Positions 9,919-18,407 are shown, counted from the first letter of the stretch. The stretch is DNA of 64,000 bases from CAVUEG01 sp963740525 (GCA_963740525.1 CAVUEG010000006.1:62001-126000); one strand, 5' to 3'. Program-made: numbers and translations. Notes: generated by a model not told the origin, from the sequence alone.

Positions 9919-10272
9919 CTAACTGCTGGGGTGGTCCGCTCCGTCGCCCCGGGGGCTGGAGACATTGAGCTCGCCCGCCTCCGAGACCACCTCGTAGGCC
10001 GACGGCTCGTCGATCGCCGTCGCGAGCAACGGCACCGCCCCCAGCTTCACGTCGTACGACGACAGCGCCCGGCGGTAGCTGCCGACGTTCTCCCACCTGG
10101 TCTGAAGCACCCACAGGGCCGGCTCGTCGACGTTGCGGCCAACGCTGCCGTCGACGTACCCGGGTCGGGCGGCAAGCAGCCCGAGGACCGCCAGCAGGTC
10201 GCTTCGGAAGGAGTCGGGCCCCTCTGGCCCAGAAGCGGAGTCGGGGACGCGGAACCTGTTGATGACGAGCAT
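9919..10272 (-). CDS. Antibiotic-biosynthesis-monooxygenase (ABM) fold protein
   Basis: A 117-aa soluble protein with the dimeric alpha/beta-barrel pattern: an N-terminal strand MLVINRFRV, helix around LLAVLGLLAARPG, then ALWVLQTRWENVGSYRRALSSYDVK, typical of small ABM-family enzymes. No cofactor residues can be assigned. It precedes glyS on the same strand and is divergent from znuA, so the Zur-box region may also lie in its promoter. Function unknown; a housekeeping stress role or a cofactor-free oxygenase are both possible. Confidence 0.75.
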   Translation of the reverse strand: MLVINRFRVPDSASGPEGPDSFRSDLLAVLGLLAARPGYVDGSVGRNVDEPALWVLQTRWENVGSYRRALSSYDVKLGAVPLLATAIDEPSAYEVVSEAGELNVSSPRGDGADHPSS

Positions 10273-10297
10273 GCGGCCAGCCTAGGGCGATCGCGTT

Positions 10298-10312
10298 TGA
10301 CAATCGTTCTCA
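10298..10312. promoter_or_regulatory. Zur-like box 1 upstream of znuA
   Basis: TGACAATCGTTCTCA is an imperfect copy of the perfect palindrome at 10320. It overlaps TTGACA (10297-10302), a good -35 element. Confidence 0.65.
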
Positions 10313-10319
10313 CTTGGAC

Positions 10320-10334
10320 TGACAATCATTGTCA
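10320..10334. promoter_or_regulatory. Zur-like box 2 overlapping the znuA start
   Basis: TGACAATCATTGTCA is a perfect 15-nt palindrome ending on the A of the znuA ATG. It lies 22 bases (two helical turns) from box 1. With TTGACA at 10297, repressor here would cover the -10 region and the start codon; the transcript is probably leaderless because no ribosome-binding site fits between box and ATG. Confidence 0.75.
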
Positions 10335-11224
10335 TGTCCCGTCGTCTCGTCGCTGTCCTGCTGGCAGCCACCGCCGTCCTCCCCTGGCTGGCGGCCTGCG
10401 GCGACGACGCGGCGGCAGACCCCGGGACCTCGGTGGTCGCCTCCTTCTACCCCCTGCAGTACGTCACGCAGCGGGTCGCGGGGCATCGGCTCGAGGTCGC
10501 GAACCTCACCTCCCCGGGCGTGGAGCCTCACGACCTCGAGCTCGGCGTCCGCCAGACCGCCGAGGTGGCCCGGGCCGACCTGGTCGTCTACGAGCGCGGC
10601 CTGCAGCCGGCGGTGGACCTGGCCGTGGAGCAGAACGCCTCCGGTCGCTCGCTCGACGTCCTGGACGCCGTACGGCTCAAGCCGTACGCCGACGACCCGG
10701 CCGCTGGTCAGGACCCCCACTTCTGGCAGGACCCGGTCCGGATGGCCCGGCTCGGCGATGCCGTGGCCGAGCGCCTGACCGCGCTCGACCCCCGGCACGC
10801 GGCGGCGTACCAGCGCCATGCCGCCGACCTCCGTGCCGACCTCGAGCGGCTCGACGCGGACTTCCGCACGGGCCTCGCCCACTGTGCCGTGCACACCGTC
10901 GTGGTCAGCCACGACGCGTTCGGGTACCTCACGCGGTACGGCCTCCGCTTCGTCTCCATCGCCGGGCTCACCCCGGCGGCGGAGGCCTCGCCGGACCACA
11001 TCGCACAGATCCAGCGACTCGTCGCGAGCGAGGGCCTGACGACCGTCTTCTCCGAGGAGCTGGCCAGTCCCAAGATGGCGCAGACGATCGCGCACGACAC
11101 GGGCGTCCGCTCCGCGGTGCTCGATCCTCTCGAGGGACTCGCCGACGCCACGTCGGGCAAGGACTACCTGGCCCTGATGCGAGACAACCTCGCTGCCCTG
11201 AAGGAGGCGAACCAGTGCACCTGA
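10334..11224 (+). CDS. znuA: Zinc ABC transporter substrate-binding lipoprotein
   Basis: Captures Zn(II) outside the membrane for ZnuBC. The 296-aa product has a lipoprotein signal with lipobox LAAC (C22) and the cluster A-1 metal ligands H66 (VEPHDLEL), H129 (DPHFW) and H193 (VVSHDAFGY), with an acidic ligand expected in FSEELASP near 240. It lacks the long His-rich loop of enterobacterial ZnuA; His-rich stretches are instead on ZnuC and ZnuB. Two Zur-like palindromes cover its promoter, which argues for zinc over manganese. The last codons overlap the znuC start by ten bases. Confidence 0.94.
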   Translation: MSRRLVAVLLAATAVLPWLAACGDDAAADPGTSVVASFYPLQYVTQRVAGHRLEVANLTSPGVEPHDLELGVRQTAEVARADLVVYERGLQPAVDLAVEQNASGRSLDVLDAVRLKPYADDPAAGQDPHFWQDPVRMARLGDAVAERLTALDPRHAAAYQRHAADLRADLERLDADFRTGLAHCAVHTVVVSHDAFGYLTRYGLRFVSIAGLTPAAEASPDHIAQIQRLVASEGLTTVFSEELASPKMAQTIAHDTGVRSAVLDPLEGLADATSGKDYLALMRDNLAALKEANQCT

Positions 11225-12015
11225 ACCCCGTGATCGAGCTGCGCGACGTCGCCGTGGCGCTCGCCGGCAGGCCGGTGCTGCGCGGCATCGACCTGAGCCT
11301 CGGCGCCGGCGAGACCGTCGCCGTGCTCGGTGCGAACGGCTCCGGCAAGTCGACCCTGATCCGAAGCATGCTCGGACTGGTGCCTCACCAGCGAGGTGAG
11401 GTCCTGCTGTTCGACACCCCACTCGGGGAGTTCCGGGAATGGCGCCGGGTCGGCTTCGTGCCGCAACGCGTCAGCGCAGCGGCGGGCGTTCCCGCCACCG
11501 TCCGCGAGGTCGTCGCCTCCGGTCGTCTCTCCCGCCGACGCCTGCTGCGACCCTCGAGCCGCGCGGACCGGTCCGCGGTGGCGGACGCGATCGAGACGAT
11601 CGGGCTGACCGACCGGGCCGGAGACCGAGTCTCGACGCTCTCGGGAGGCCAGCAACAGCGCGTACTCATCGCCCGAGCCCTGGCAGGGAGTCCCGACCTG
11701 TTCGTCCTCGACGAGCCCACTGCCGGCGTGGACCTGCACCAGCAGCAGTCGCTCGCGGACACCCTCGGCGTCCTCCGCTCACGCGGCGTGACGATCGTGC
11801 TGGTCGCCCACGAGCTCGGCCCCATGACGCCCCTGGTGGACCGCACCGTGGTGATGCGCGACGGCCGCATCGCGTACGACGGACCACTAGCCGGCCATCA
11901 GGACGACCACGGTCACGACCATGGCCACCACCATCCCGACCTGGTCCGGCGTACCGACCACCTGCCCTCGGTGCGCTCGCCTCTCGACCGTCAGGACGGA
12001 GGGCACCACTCATGA
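11215..12015 (+). CDS. znuC: Zinc ABC transporter ATPase
   Basis: ATP-hydrolysing subunit of the zinc importer, 266 aa. Seen: Walker A GANGSGKST (39-47), Q-loop in FVPQR, signature LSGGQ (142-146), Walker B LFVLDEP (162-168) and H-loop H199. The GTG at 11215 was chosen because AAGGAGG lies seven bases upstream and the frame further up is inside znuA. After the nucleotide-binding domain a His/Asp cluster at about 228-240 (HQDDHGHDHGHHH) may bind zinc directly. It overlaps znuA by 10 and znuB by 4 bases, so translation is coupled. Confidence 0.94.
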   Translation: MHLNPVIELRDVAVALAGRPVLRGIDLSLGAGETVAVLGANGSGKSTLIRSMLGLVPHQRGEVLLFDTPLGEFREWRRVGFVPQRVSAAAGVPATVREVVASGRLSRRRLLRPSSRADRSAVADAIETIGLTDRAGDRVSTLSGGQQQRVLIARALAGSPDLFVLDEPTAGVDLHQQQSLADTLGVLRSRGVTIVLVAHELGPMTPLVDRTVVMRDGRIAYDGPLAGHQDDHGHDHGHHHPDLVRRTDHLPSVRSPLDRQDGGHHS

Positions 12016-13010
12016 GCCTGCTCCTGCTCGACTTCATGCTCCGAGCGCTCCTCGGTGCCGTGTTCACCGGACTGGCCGCACCCGCGATCGGCACCTACCT
12101 CGTCCAGCGTCGGATGTCCCTGATGGGAGACGGCATCGGGCACATCGCCGTGACGGGGGTGGCGCTCGGTCTCCTGACGTCCACCTCCCCGACGCTGACG
12201 GCGGTCATCGTCGCGACGCTCGGGGCAGTGCTGATCGAGGTGATCCGCGAGCGGGGAAGCGCGAGCGGCGACGTCGCCCTCGCGCTGCTGTTCTACGGGG
12301 GTATCGCCGGCGGTGTGCTCCTCACCGGCATCGCCGGACAGTCGGCCGCGAGCCTGCAGACCTACCTCTTCGGTTCGATCACCACGATCTCCACGACCGA
12401 CGTCGCCGTGACCGCGGTGCTGGCCGTGATCGTGGTCGCACTCGCGGTCGGCCTCTGGCCGCAGCTCTTCGCGACGGCGCAGGACCAGGAGTTCGCCCGC
12501 GTCGCGGGTCTCAACGTGCGCGCCTACAACCTGCTGGTCGCGGTGATGGCGGCCGTCACCGTCACCGTGGCGATGCGCACTGTCGGGCTCCTGCTCGTCA
12601 GTGCCCTGATGGTGGTGCCCGTCGCGACGGCCCAGCAGCTCACCCGCGGGTTCCGCACCACGCTGTTCACGGCGATGGGCCTGGGCACGGCCGCGGCACT
12701 CGGGGGCGTCGTCGTCGCTGCTCTCGCCTCCACCTGGGCCAACGTCGCGCCGGGCGCGACCATCGTGCTGCTCTCGCTGTCCGGCTTCGTGCTCGCGTGG
12801 CCCGCCGGGCTCCTTCTGCGACGGAGGGAACGGCTGCGTTCTCCCTTCCCGGAAGGCTCGAGCCCGGGACACACCGCCGTACCGGAGACGCACGCGCACG
12901 CGCACGGTCCCGACTGCGGACACGTCGCCGTACGGCACGGCGACCACGTCGACTACATCCACGACGGCCACCGTCACGCGACCCACGGGAGCCACTATGA
13001 CGAGCACTGA
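12012..13010 (+). CDS. znuB: Zinc ABC transporter permease with His-rich C-terminal tail
   Basis: ABC-3 family membrane subunit. About eight hydrophobic helices span residues 10-275 (for example AVFTGLAAPAIGTYLV, TAVIVATLGAVLIEVI, VGLLLVSALMVVPVATAQQL). The ATG overlaps the znuC stop (ATGA). Beyond the last helix a cytoplasmic tail of about 50 residues is packed with His, Asp and one Cys (THAHAHGPDCGHVAVRHGDH and onward to the stop). Tails of this kind occur on actinobacterial zinc proteins and probably bind or buffer zinc. The tail overlaps the zur start by 14 bases. Confidence 0.93.
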   Translation: MSLLLLDFMLRALLGAVFTGLAAPAIGTYLVQRRMSLMGDGIGHIAVTGVALGLLTSTSPTLTAVIVATLGAVLIEVIRERGSASGDVALALLFYGGIAGGVLLTGIAGQSAASLQTYLFGSITTISTTDVAVTAVLAVIVVALAVGLWPQLFATAQDQEFARVAGLNVRAYNLLVAVMAAVTVTVAMRTVGLLLVSALMVVPVATAQQLTRGFRTTLFTAMGLGTAAALGGVVVAALASTWANVAPGATIVLLSLSGFVLAWPAGLLLRRRERLRSPFPEGSSPGHTAVPETHAHAHGPDCGHVAVRHGDHVDYIHDGHRHATHGSHYDEH

Positions 13011-13407
13011 GGAACCCCAGCTGCCGAGCGGGACCCGACCCACTAGGCAGCGCCGCGCCGTCGCCGCGGCCCTTGCGACGTTCGACGACTTCCGCTCGGC
13101 ACAGGACATCCACGAGCTGCTCAGGGCCGGTGGGGACCGCGTGGGGCTCTCGACCGTGTACCGCACCCTTCAGGCACTCGCCGACGGTGGCGACGTGGAC
13201 ATGTTGCGCACGGAGGACGGCGAGGCGATCTACCGGCGGTGCAGCACCAGCCACCACCATCACCTGGTCTGTCGCTCGTGCGGCGCCACCGTCGAGGTGG
13301 AGGGCCCTACTGTCGAGCGTTGGGCCGACTCCGTGGCCGACAAGCACGGCTTCACCGGCGTGAGCCACACCCTGGAGATCTTCGGCACCTGCCCGAGCTG
13401 CAGCTGA
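12997..13407 (+). CDS. zur: Fur-family zinc uptake regulator
   Basis: Zinc-responsive repressor, 136 aa. Seen: winged-helix region with the recognition helix in GLSTVYRTLQAL (about 50-61), regulatory HHHH (86-89), and the structural zinc site formed by C92/C95 and C132/C135. Being the last gene of the znu operon, and with TGACAAT-C-ATTGTCA palindromes at the operon promoter, it very likely represses its own transcription. The ATG overlaps znuB by 14 bases. A plain Fur (iron) role is less likely because all companions are zinc-transport genes. Confidence 0.92.
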   Translation: MTSTEEPQLPSGTRPTRQRRAVAAALATFDDFRSAQDIHELLRAGGDRVGLSTVYRTLQALADGGDVDMLRTEDGEAIYRRCSTSHHHHLVCRSCGATVEVEGPTVERWADSVADKHGFTGVSHTLEIFGTCPSCS

Positions 13408-13414
13408 GCTCGGG
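13392..13414 (+). terminator. Hairpin at the end of zur
   Basis: CCCGAGCT (13392-13399) pairs with AGCTCGGG (13407-13414) around a 7-nt loop. The stem overlaps the zur stop codon. No T run follows. Confidence 0.45.
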
Positions 13415-13579
13415 GGCCCCGGATGTCCCGCCCATGTCGGGTCGTCGTGCCTGCGAAGCGAGGGCATTTCGTCCCCCACGGATGCACACGATGGGCCATT
13501 GTCGGGTAGCCCGTCGGGACCGTAGTTTCGCGAGGGAGGTGCGCCGCCATCGCGACGCGGACGGCCCTGAGGGGGAACC

Positions 13580-14536
13580 ATGGCTCGACGTTCGGCAGGC
13601 AGGACGAGGACCGGAGCAGCACTGCTGGCATTGGGAGCCTTCGTGGCGGTTCTCCTTCCTATGATCGCCACCGCCGCCCCGCCGCCCACGGCGACAAGGA
13701 TCGACATCAGCTCGATCGTCACCCCGGGGGTCACGCTTCCGGAGACCCCCGGCACCCCTGCGGTCTACGTGGTCAAGGCGACCGACTTCTCGGTCGGGGT
13801 CGCGTTCAGCGACGGGACGACGCCCCTGCCGCTGTCCTACAACAAGCCCACGGACCTTTGGCTGAAGGTCCTCACCGGCCCGGACGCGGGGACCATGTGG
13901 CAGACCACGGCCCCTGCCGGAAGCACCTCGGCCACCTTCACCGGACTCCAGTTCCCCGACGCGGGCAGCGGCGCCGTGCTTCAGGTCTCGAGCGTGGGAA
14001 GCAGCTCCCAGCCCGCCATCACATCGCCGCCGTCGGCGCCGTTCACCGTCCTGGTCAGCTCGGGTTCCGCCTCGAAGGACGCGGCTCTCACGAGCATCAC
14101 GAGCGGCGGGACCGCCGCGAACCCGTGCGCCCCGACTCCGAACGACCCGGTCTGTGCCGACCTCCAGCCGGGAGGCGTGGCGACCGCGGACGGGCTGCTC
14201 TCACTGAGCCCCTGTGAGGGCGCCTCCTGCAAGGGTCAGGGCGTCCAGGTCCTGATCGCGCTCAAGCCTGCCGCAGACATCCGCCAGACACCGGCGACGC
14301 TGGTGTTCAAGTGCGACAAGACCCTCTGCCCAGGGGGTGGGATCCGCAAGTACCAGCTGGAGGTCACGCTGGTGCCGGGCGGACCTGCCGTGATCGCGCC
14401 GGGCTGCCCGCGCAAGGGTGTGGTCGGTCCCGACCAGAAGTTCTGCGTGGACTACGTCCAGAGCACCCGGGACAACGCCGGGGACACGCTGCTCTACCTG
14501 CTCTTCGTAGAGGACGCCAAGGTCCGGTTCCCCTGA
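13580..14536 (+). CDS. Secreted protein of unknown function
   Basis: A 318-aa protein with a clear Sec signal (RR near the start, then LLALGAFVAVLLPMIATAA, cleavage about residue 33). The mature part is Ser/Thr/Gly/Pro-rich beta sandwich-like sequence with Cys pairs (NPCAPTPNDPVCADL; SPCEGASCKG; FKCDKTLCPGGG; PGCPRKG...KFCVDYV) suggesting about four extracellular disulfides. No catalytic motif seen. AGGGGG precedes the ATG at a good distance. The last 43 bases overlap the 3' end of the convergent cyclase-ATPase gene, which may be part of why that end reads oddly. Confidence 0.8.
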   Translation: MARRSAGRTRTGAALLALGAFVAVLLPMIATAAPPPTATRIDISSIVTPGVTLPETPGTPAVYVVKATDFSVGVAFSDGTTPLPLSYNKPTDLWLKVLTGPDAGTMWQTTAPAGSTSATFTGLQFPDAGSGAVLQVSSVGSSSQPAITSPPSAPFTVLVSSGSASKDAALTSITSGGTAANPCAPTPNDPVCADLQPGGVATADGLLSLSPCEGASCKGQGVQVLIALKPAADIRQTPATLVFKCDKTLCPGGGIRKYQLEVTLVPGGPAVIAPGCPRKGVVGPDQKFCVDYVQSTRDNAGDTLLYLLFVEDAKVRFP

Positions 14537-16884
14537 TCGTCGCCCTCCCGGGGGTGAGGCAGGAGCGGGTTCAGCACGCCAAGCTCGTCGAGGTCGGCAC
14601 GCGCCTCGACGAGTGAGGCAGCAGCACCCTCGTGCAGCGGGCCCACCGCCTGCGCGAGCGCGATCCTGCTCAGGGCGTGCTCGTACACGTTGTCTCGCTG
14701 CGTTGCCGAGCTCACCGCGGCCTCGAGCTCCTCGACCGCCCGCGCCGTCTCACCCACGGCCAGGAGCGCTGCACCCCGGACCCGGTGAAGCGTGGCGCTC
14801 AGGGACTCGTCATCGTCCGGCAGGGCGGCCAGACGCTCGATCGAGCGCGCCGCCTCGCCGTTCAGCGTCAGCAGCTCGCACGCAGCCAGCTCGCTCGCCG
14901 ACACCTCCTCGGGTTCGTCGATCTCGGTGAAGGTCTCCTTGGCCTGGTCGAGGAGCGCGAGGCCCGCGGCCAGCTCGCCGCGTCGACCGGCCACCCGCCC
15001 GAGCTCCCGGAGCACCAGTGCGACCAGCTCGTCGTCGGAGACCGATCGAGCCGTCACCAGGGTCTCCTCGAGCAACGGGACGGCCTGGTCGAGACGTCCC
15101 TGGCGCACCAGCACCTCGGCCTGGTTGTAGGTCGCGAGGCCCTCACCCTGGGTGTCGCCGATCTGCCGGTAGATCAGAGCGGCCTTGGCGAACGTCTCGA
15201 CGGCCTCACGCCACCGGTTGTGGTCCAGGGCCGAGACGGCGAGGTTGTTGGTGCAGTCGGCCTGGTGGGGCAGGTCATCGAGCTCGGTGTACGCCCGCAA
15301 CGCCAGCTCGCCGTACGAGATCGCGGGCTCCCTGCCCGCGGCGACATAGACACCGTGGAGAGTCGCATAGGCCTGGGCGAGCGTCGCCTTGTCCACGGCC
15401 TCCTCTGCGTCGCGGGCCGCCCGGTGACCCCAGCGCAGTGCCTCCTCGACGCGTCCCTGTCCGAGCCGGCTGATGGCATAGCGCATCGCGAGCAGAGACC
15501 GCGCCGACGTGGCCCAGCGACCCGGTTCGGTCTCGAGCGTGTGGAGGGCACGGCTGACCCGTCGCAAGGACTGCGGCAGGCGACGCAGCCGCTGGTCCAC
15601 CCGTGCCTCCTTCGCCACCACGCGCGCGGCACGCACCGGCTCGCTCTGGAAGTGCCGACGCGCTCGTCGATACGCCTCGGCGGCCTGCTCGGGAAGGCCG
15701 ATCACGAACCAGGTGTCGCCGAGCTCCTCGAGCAGGGCACCCAGGTCGGACGGTGCCACCATGCCGCGGGGTCCGCGACGCTCAGCCTCCACCGCGCGGG
15801 TCATCAGGTCCACGGCCTCCTGGTTCGCGAACTTCGTGCGGGCCCGTTCGGCGGCGAGGCAGGAGAAGGACCACGCCTTGTCGAATCGGTGGGCATGGAA
15901 GTAGTGCAGCGACAGCAACTCGGGCCGGCCGTCCCCGTCCGCGCTCTCCAGACGCTGGGCCGCGTGGTCGTGCAGGCGCTGGCGGGAGCGGTACGACAGG
16001 CCCTGGTAGGCGACCTCGCGCATGAGGGCATGCCGGAACCTCATCAGGGGTGCCTCTTCGGCCACGAGGAACTCCGCCAGCCGTTCGTAGGTCTCCGGAC
16101 CGGGAGCAGGGACCCCGCCCGTCACCAGCGCCGACAGGTCGGCCGGGTCGAAGCTCATCCCGAGCACCGAGGCATACCGCAGCACCGCCCGGTCGCTCGG
16201 CGGGAGCCGGTCCACCTGCGAGGTGACCAGGTCCTGCACCGACTCCGGCAGGTCGAGCACCGCGCCTGCCGGGTCGGTGACCTCGACGAGCGACTGGAGG
16301 AAGAGCGGGTTGCCACCCGCCCGAGCTGCCAGCGCCGCCATGGTCGGCCGCGGCAGCGGACGTTCCCAGGCGGCCGCCTGGAGCAGGCGGATCGACTCGT
16401 CGAGGCCGAGCGGCTCGAGTCGCAGGGTGGTGACCGACGGAGGTGGCCCGCCCCACCCGCCGGGCATCTCCCGGCGCGCGGTCACCACCAGCCAGGGCTC
16501 TGACGGCAGCCGCGCCGCCACCTGGTGCAGCAGGTCGGCTGACGCGCCGTCGAGGAAGTGCGCGTCGTCGACCAGCAGCACCGAGGGAGTGGGCAGTAGC
16601 ACGTGGAGGAAGTCGGCCACGACCTCCTCCAGGCGGCGCTTGCGGAACTCGTCACTCAGGCTGCCGGTCTTGTCGGTGTCCGGTATCGCCAGCGCCAGCG
16701 GGATCCCGAGCAGCGGGAGCCAGTCGAGCAGAGCGGGTGCGTTGTGGAGGACTCGAGCCCTCAGCCGCTCGTGTACTGCCTCCTGGTCGGCACCGGGACG
16801 AACGCCGAGCAGGTCGCGCAGCAGCACCCTGAAGGCGTGGTACGGCGTCGACGCCTCGTACTCGTCGCACGTCACGGAGAGCAC
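14494..16884 (-). CDS. AAA ATPase/TPR part of a frameshifted cyclase-ATPase (C-terminal fragment)
   Basis: Contains the ATPase body (LLVDDAHFLDGASADLL is the Walker B region), a winged-helix-like connector and TPR-like helices to the C-terminus, as in LuxR/MalT-type STAND ATPases. The first available start, GTG at 16884, would omit Walker A. That motif (GEAGLGRSRLL, with Arg in place of the usual Lys) lies upstream in this same frame, reached from the preceding gene by a -1 shift near 16966-16976. I therefore read it as the second half of one roughly 1,330-residue protein broken by a one-base loss or recoding. As drawn, the CDS alone is unlikely to be functional. Confidence 0.7.
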   Translation of the reverse strand: MLSVTCDEYEASTPYHAFRVLLRDLLGVRPGADQEAVHERLRARVLHNAPALLDWLPLLGIPLALAIPDTDKTGSLSDEFRKRRLEEVVADFLHVLLPTPSVLLVDDAHFLDGASADLLHQVAARLPSEPWLVVTARREMPGGWGGPPPSVTTLRLEPLGLDESIRLLQAAAWERPLPRPTMAALAARAGGNPLFLQSLVEVTDPAGAVLDLPESVQDLVTSQVDRLPPSDRAVLRYASVLGMSFDPADLSALVTGGVPAPGPETYERLAEFLVAEEAPLMRFRHALMREVAYQGLSYRSRQRLHDHAAQRLESADGDGRPELLSLHYFHAHRFDKAWSFSCLAAERARTKFANQEAVDLMTRAVEAERRGPRGMVAPSDLGALLEELGDTWFVIGLPEQAAEAYRRARRHFQSEPVRAARVVAKEARVDQRLRRLPQSLRRVSRALHTLETEPGRWATSARSLLAMRYAISRLGQGRVEEALRWGHRAARDAEEAVDKATLAQAYATLHGVYVAAGREPAISYGELALRAYTELDDLPHQADCTNNLAVSALDHNRWREAVETFAKAALIYRQIGDTQGEGLATYNQAEVLVRQGRLDQAVPLLEETLVTARSVSDDELVALVLRELGRVAGRRGELAAGLALLDQAKETFTEIDEPEEVSASELAACELLTLNGEAARSIERLAALPDDDESLSATLHRVRGAALLAVGETARAVEELEAAVSSATQRDNVYEHALSRIALAQAVGPLHEGAAASLVEARADLDELGVLNPLLPHPREGDDQGNRTLASSTKSR

Positions 16885-16886
16885 GG

Positions 16887-18407
16887 TCAGGTCTTCGGCT
16901 CGCTGCCTGACCTCGGTGAGCAGCCGGGACCTGCCGAGACCCGCTTCGCCGACGATGTCGATATACCTCCCCGTCGCGTGCGCGTCTCGGTGAGCCCGGA
17001 GGCCAACGCTGCGAGCTCGCGGTCCCGCCCGAAGATCGGCCCCAGCGTCACGTCCGCGGTCCGCCCGGGCTCCGTCACGGGGCCCACCGCCACTGCCGCG
17101 ACCGGGCGCCGCTTGCCCTTCAGCACGAACGGCTCGAGCGGGCTGAGGACGAAGCGCGTCTGCGACTGGGCGGGCAGCTTCGCGGTGGCCAGCACCTGGC
17201 CCGGCTGGGCCCGGGCCACCAGGCGGGCGGCGACGTTGATCGCGTCCCCCTTGACGGAGTAGGTGCGGCGGAACGTGGGCCCGAAGTCTCCGGAGAACAC
17301 GTGCCCCTGGTTCACGCCCACACGCAGTGGAAGCCGGCCGGCGCGCTCCACGATGAGTCGCGCGGCGCGCAGCATCCGCTCGGTGTCGTGTCCAGCGCTC
17401 GTCGGGGCACCTGCCGTGAGCATGATCTTGCCGCCGTCACGGTTGATGTCGGTCTCGAAGAAGGTGACCTTGTGGTCGTCCGCGGCGCCCGCGACGTTGC
17501 GGATACAGGCGTCCAGAGCCGCCGCGGTGGCCTCGGCGCCCTCTTCGCGGAGCATCGCGTCGGTCCCGGAGTAGGCCACGAAGGCCACGGCGATGTCGCG
17601 GTGCTCCGGCTCGCCTCGGCCTTGCAGCAGATGCTCGCGGATCCCGCGTGGCAGTCCGACGCTGAGGTCGACAGGGTGGTGGCCGGGGTCGACGACGGGA
17701 CCGATGCCCGGGTCCGACCCAGCCGGCGATCGAGGGCCCGGCGCCGGCTCCCGACGCAGCAGACGGCCGACGTCCTGGAGCGGTTCGCCCAGCAGGCGCG
17801 GGTCCAGCTGCTCGCAGGTGGACCAGCCGACCGCGATCTGTCCCGCCCCGGCCTCCGCCTCGATCGCGACCACCGTCGAGATGTCCGGACCGCACACGAG
17901 GAGCTCCCGGTGCAGCTCGGGGTCACCGACGAGGAAGAAGTGGAAGGTCCCGCTGTGCACCCCGACGGACATCCGCAGCCTCGCCTGGCCGGCACTCGTG
18001 CTCAGCAGTCCGGTGGTCCGGAGCCGGGCACGCATGCCGTACGCCGCGCGGCACGCCCGGGCAGCGTGCTGTGGGCCGTCGAAGAGGAGCAGGACCGCGT
18101 CGCCGCCCCACTTGACCAGGTCCGCGCCGTCGGCGTACGCCTCGTCGAGCAGCTCGGTGAAGGTCGCGTCCAGGGCGTCGCTCATCTCCTCAGCTCCGAG
18201 AGCACCCAGGCGGGACAGGCGTTCGGTGAGGCGGGTGAAGCCGGAGATGTCGGCGAAGACCATCGTGCCCTCGACCGTGAGGTGGGTCCGCTCCGGAGCC
18301 GACCCGAGCCAGGTCCCGAGGAGTCGGGGAACGTACGGCGTCAGTGCAGGCACGGTCGCGTGGTCAGCCTCAGGTGACCACGTCGTATCCGTTGAGAACT
18401 GCGCCAT
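16887..18407 (-). CDS. Tandem class III nucleotidyl cyclase (N-terminal part of the frameshifted cyclase-ATPase)
   Basis: Two cyclase homology domains in 506 aa. Domain 1 (about 45-220) has both metal Asp residues: D53 in FADISGF and D103 in KWGGDAVLLLF. It lacks the Asn/Arg pair, reading GPDISTVVAIE. Domain 2 (about 270-430) lacks the Asp residues (FVAYSG, GGKIMLTAG) but keeps N391/R395 in VKGDAINVAARL. One composite active site is therefore expected, as in mammalian and soluble adenylyl cyclases. The reading then enters FGRDRELAAL, the ATPase start, and loses frame. The ATG at 18407 has GGGGAGGG just upstream. Confidence 0.8.
   Translation of the reverse strand: MAQFSTDTTWSPEADHATVPALTPYVPRLLGTWLGSAPERTHLTVEGTMVFADISGFTRLTERLSRLGALGAEEMSDALDATFTELLDEAYADGADLVKWGGDAVLLLFDGPQHAARACRAAYGMRARLRTTGLLSTSAGQARLRMSVGVHSGTFHFFLVGDPELHRELLVCGPDISTVVAIEAEAGAGQIAVGWSTCEQLDPRLLGEPLQDVGRLLRREPAPGPRSPAGSDPGIGPVVDPGHHPVDLSVGLPRGIREHLLQGRGEPEHRDIAVAFVAYSGTDAMLREEGAEATAAALDACIRNVAGAADDHKVTFFETDINRDGGKIMLTAGAPTSAGHDTERMLRAARLIVERAGRLPLRVGVNQGHVFSGDFGPTFRRTYSVKGDAINVAARLVARAQPGQVLATAKLPAQSQTRFVLSPLEPFVLKGKRRPVAAVAVGPVTEPGRTADVTLGPIFGRDRELAALASGLTETRTRRGGISTSSAKRVSAGPGCSPRSGSEPKT
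16966..16976 (-). other. Frameshift site in the cyclase-ATPase gene
   Basis: On the minus strand the run CGACGGGGAGG is the last point where the upstream frame (…GLTETRT) still looks like protein. After it the -1 frame gives RYIDIVGEAGLGRSRLL, a convincing Walker A region, while the original frame gives low-quality sequence and a stop at 16887. Adding one base in the G run restores a single protein. Confidence 0.7.

Noticed and set aside
10310..11422. 370-codon minus-strand frame across znuA and znuC
   Set aside because: Antisense to the zinc transporter genes and without recognisable domains.
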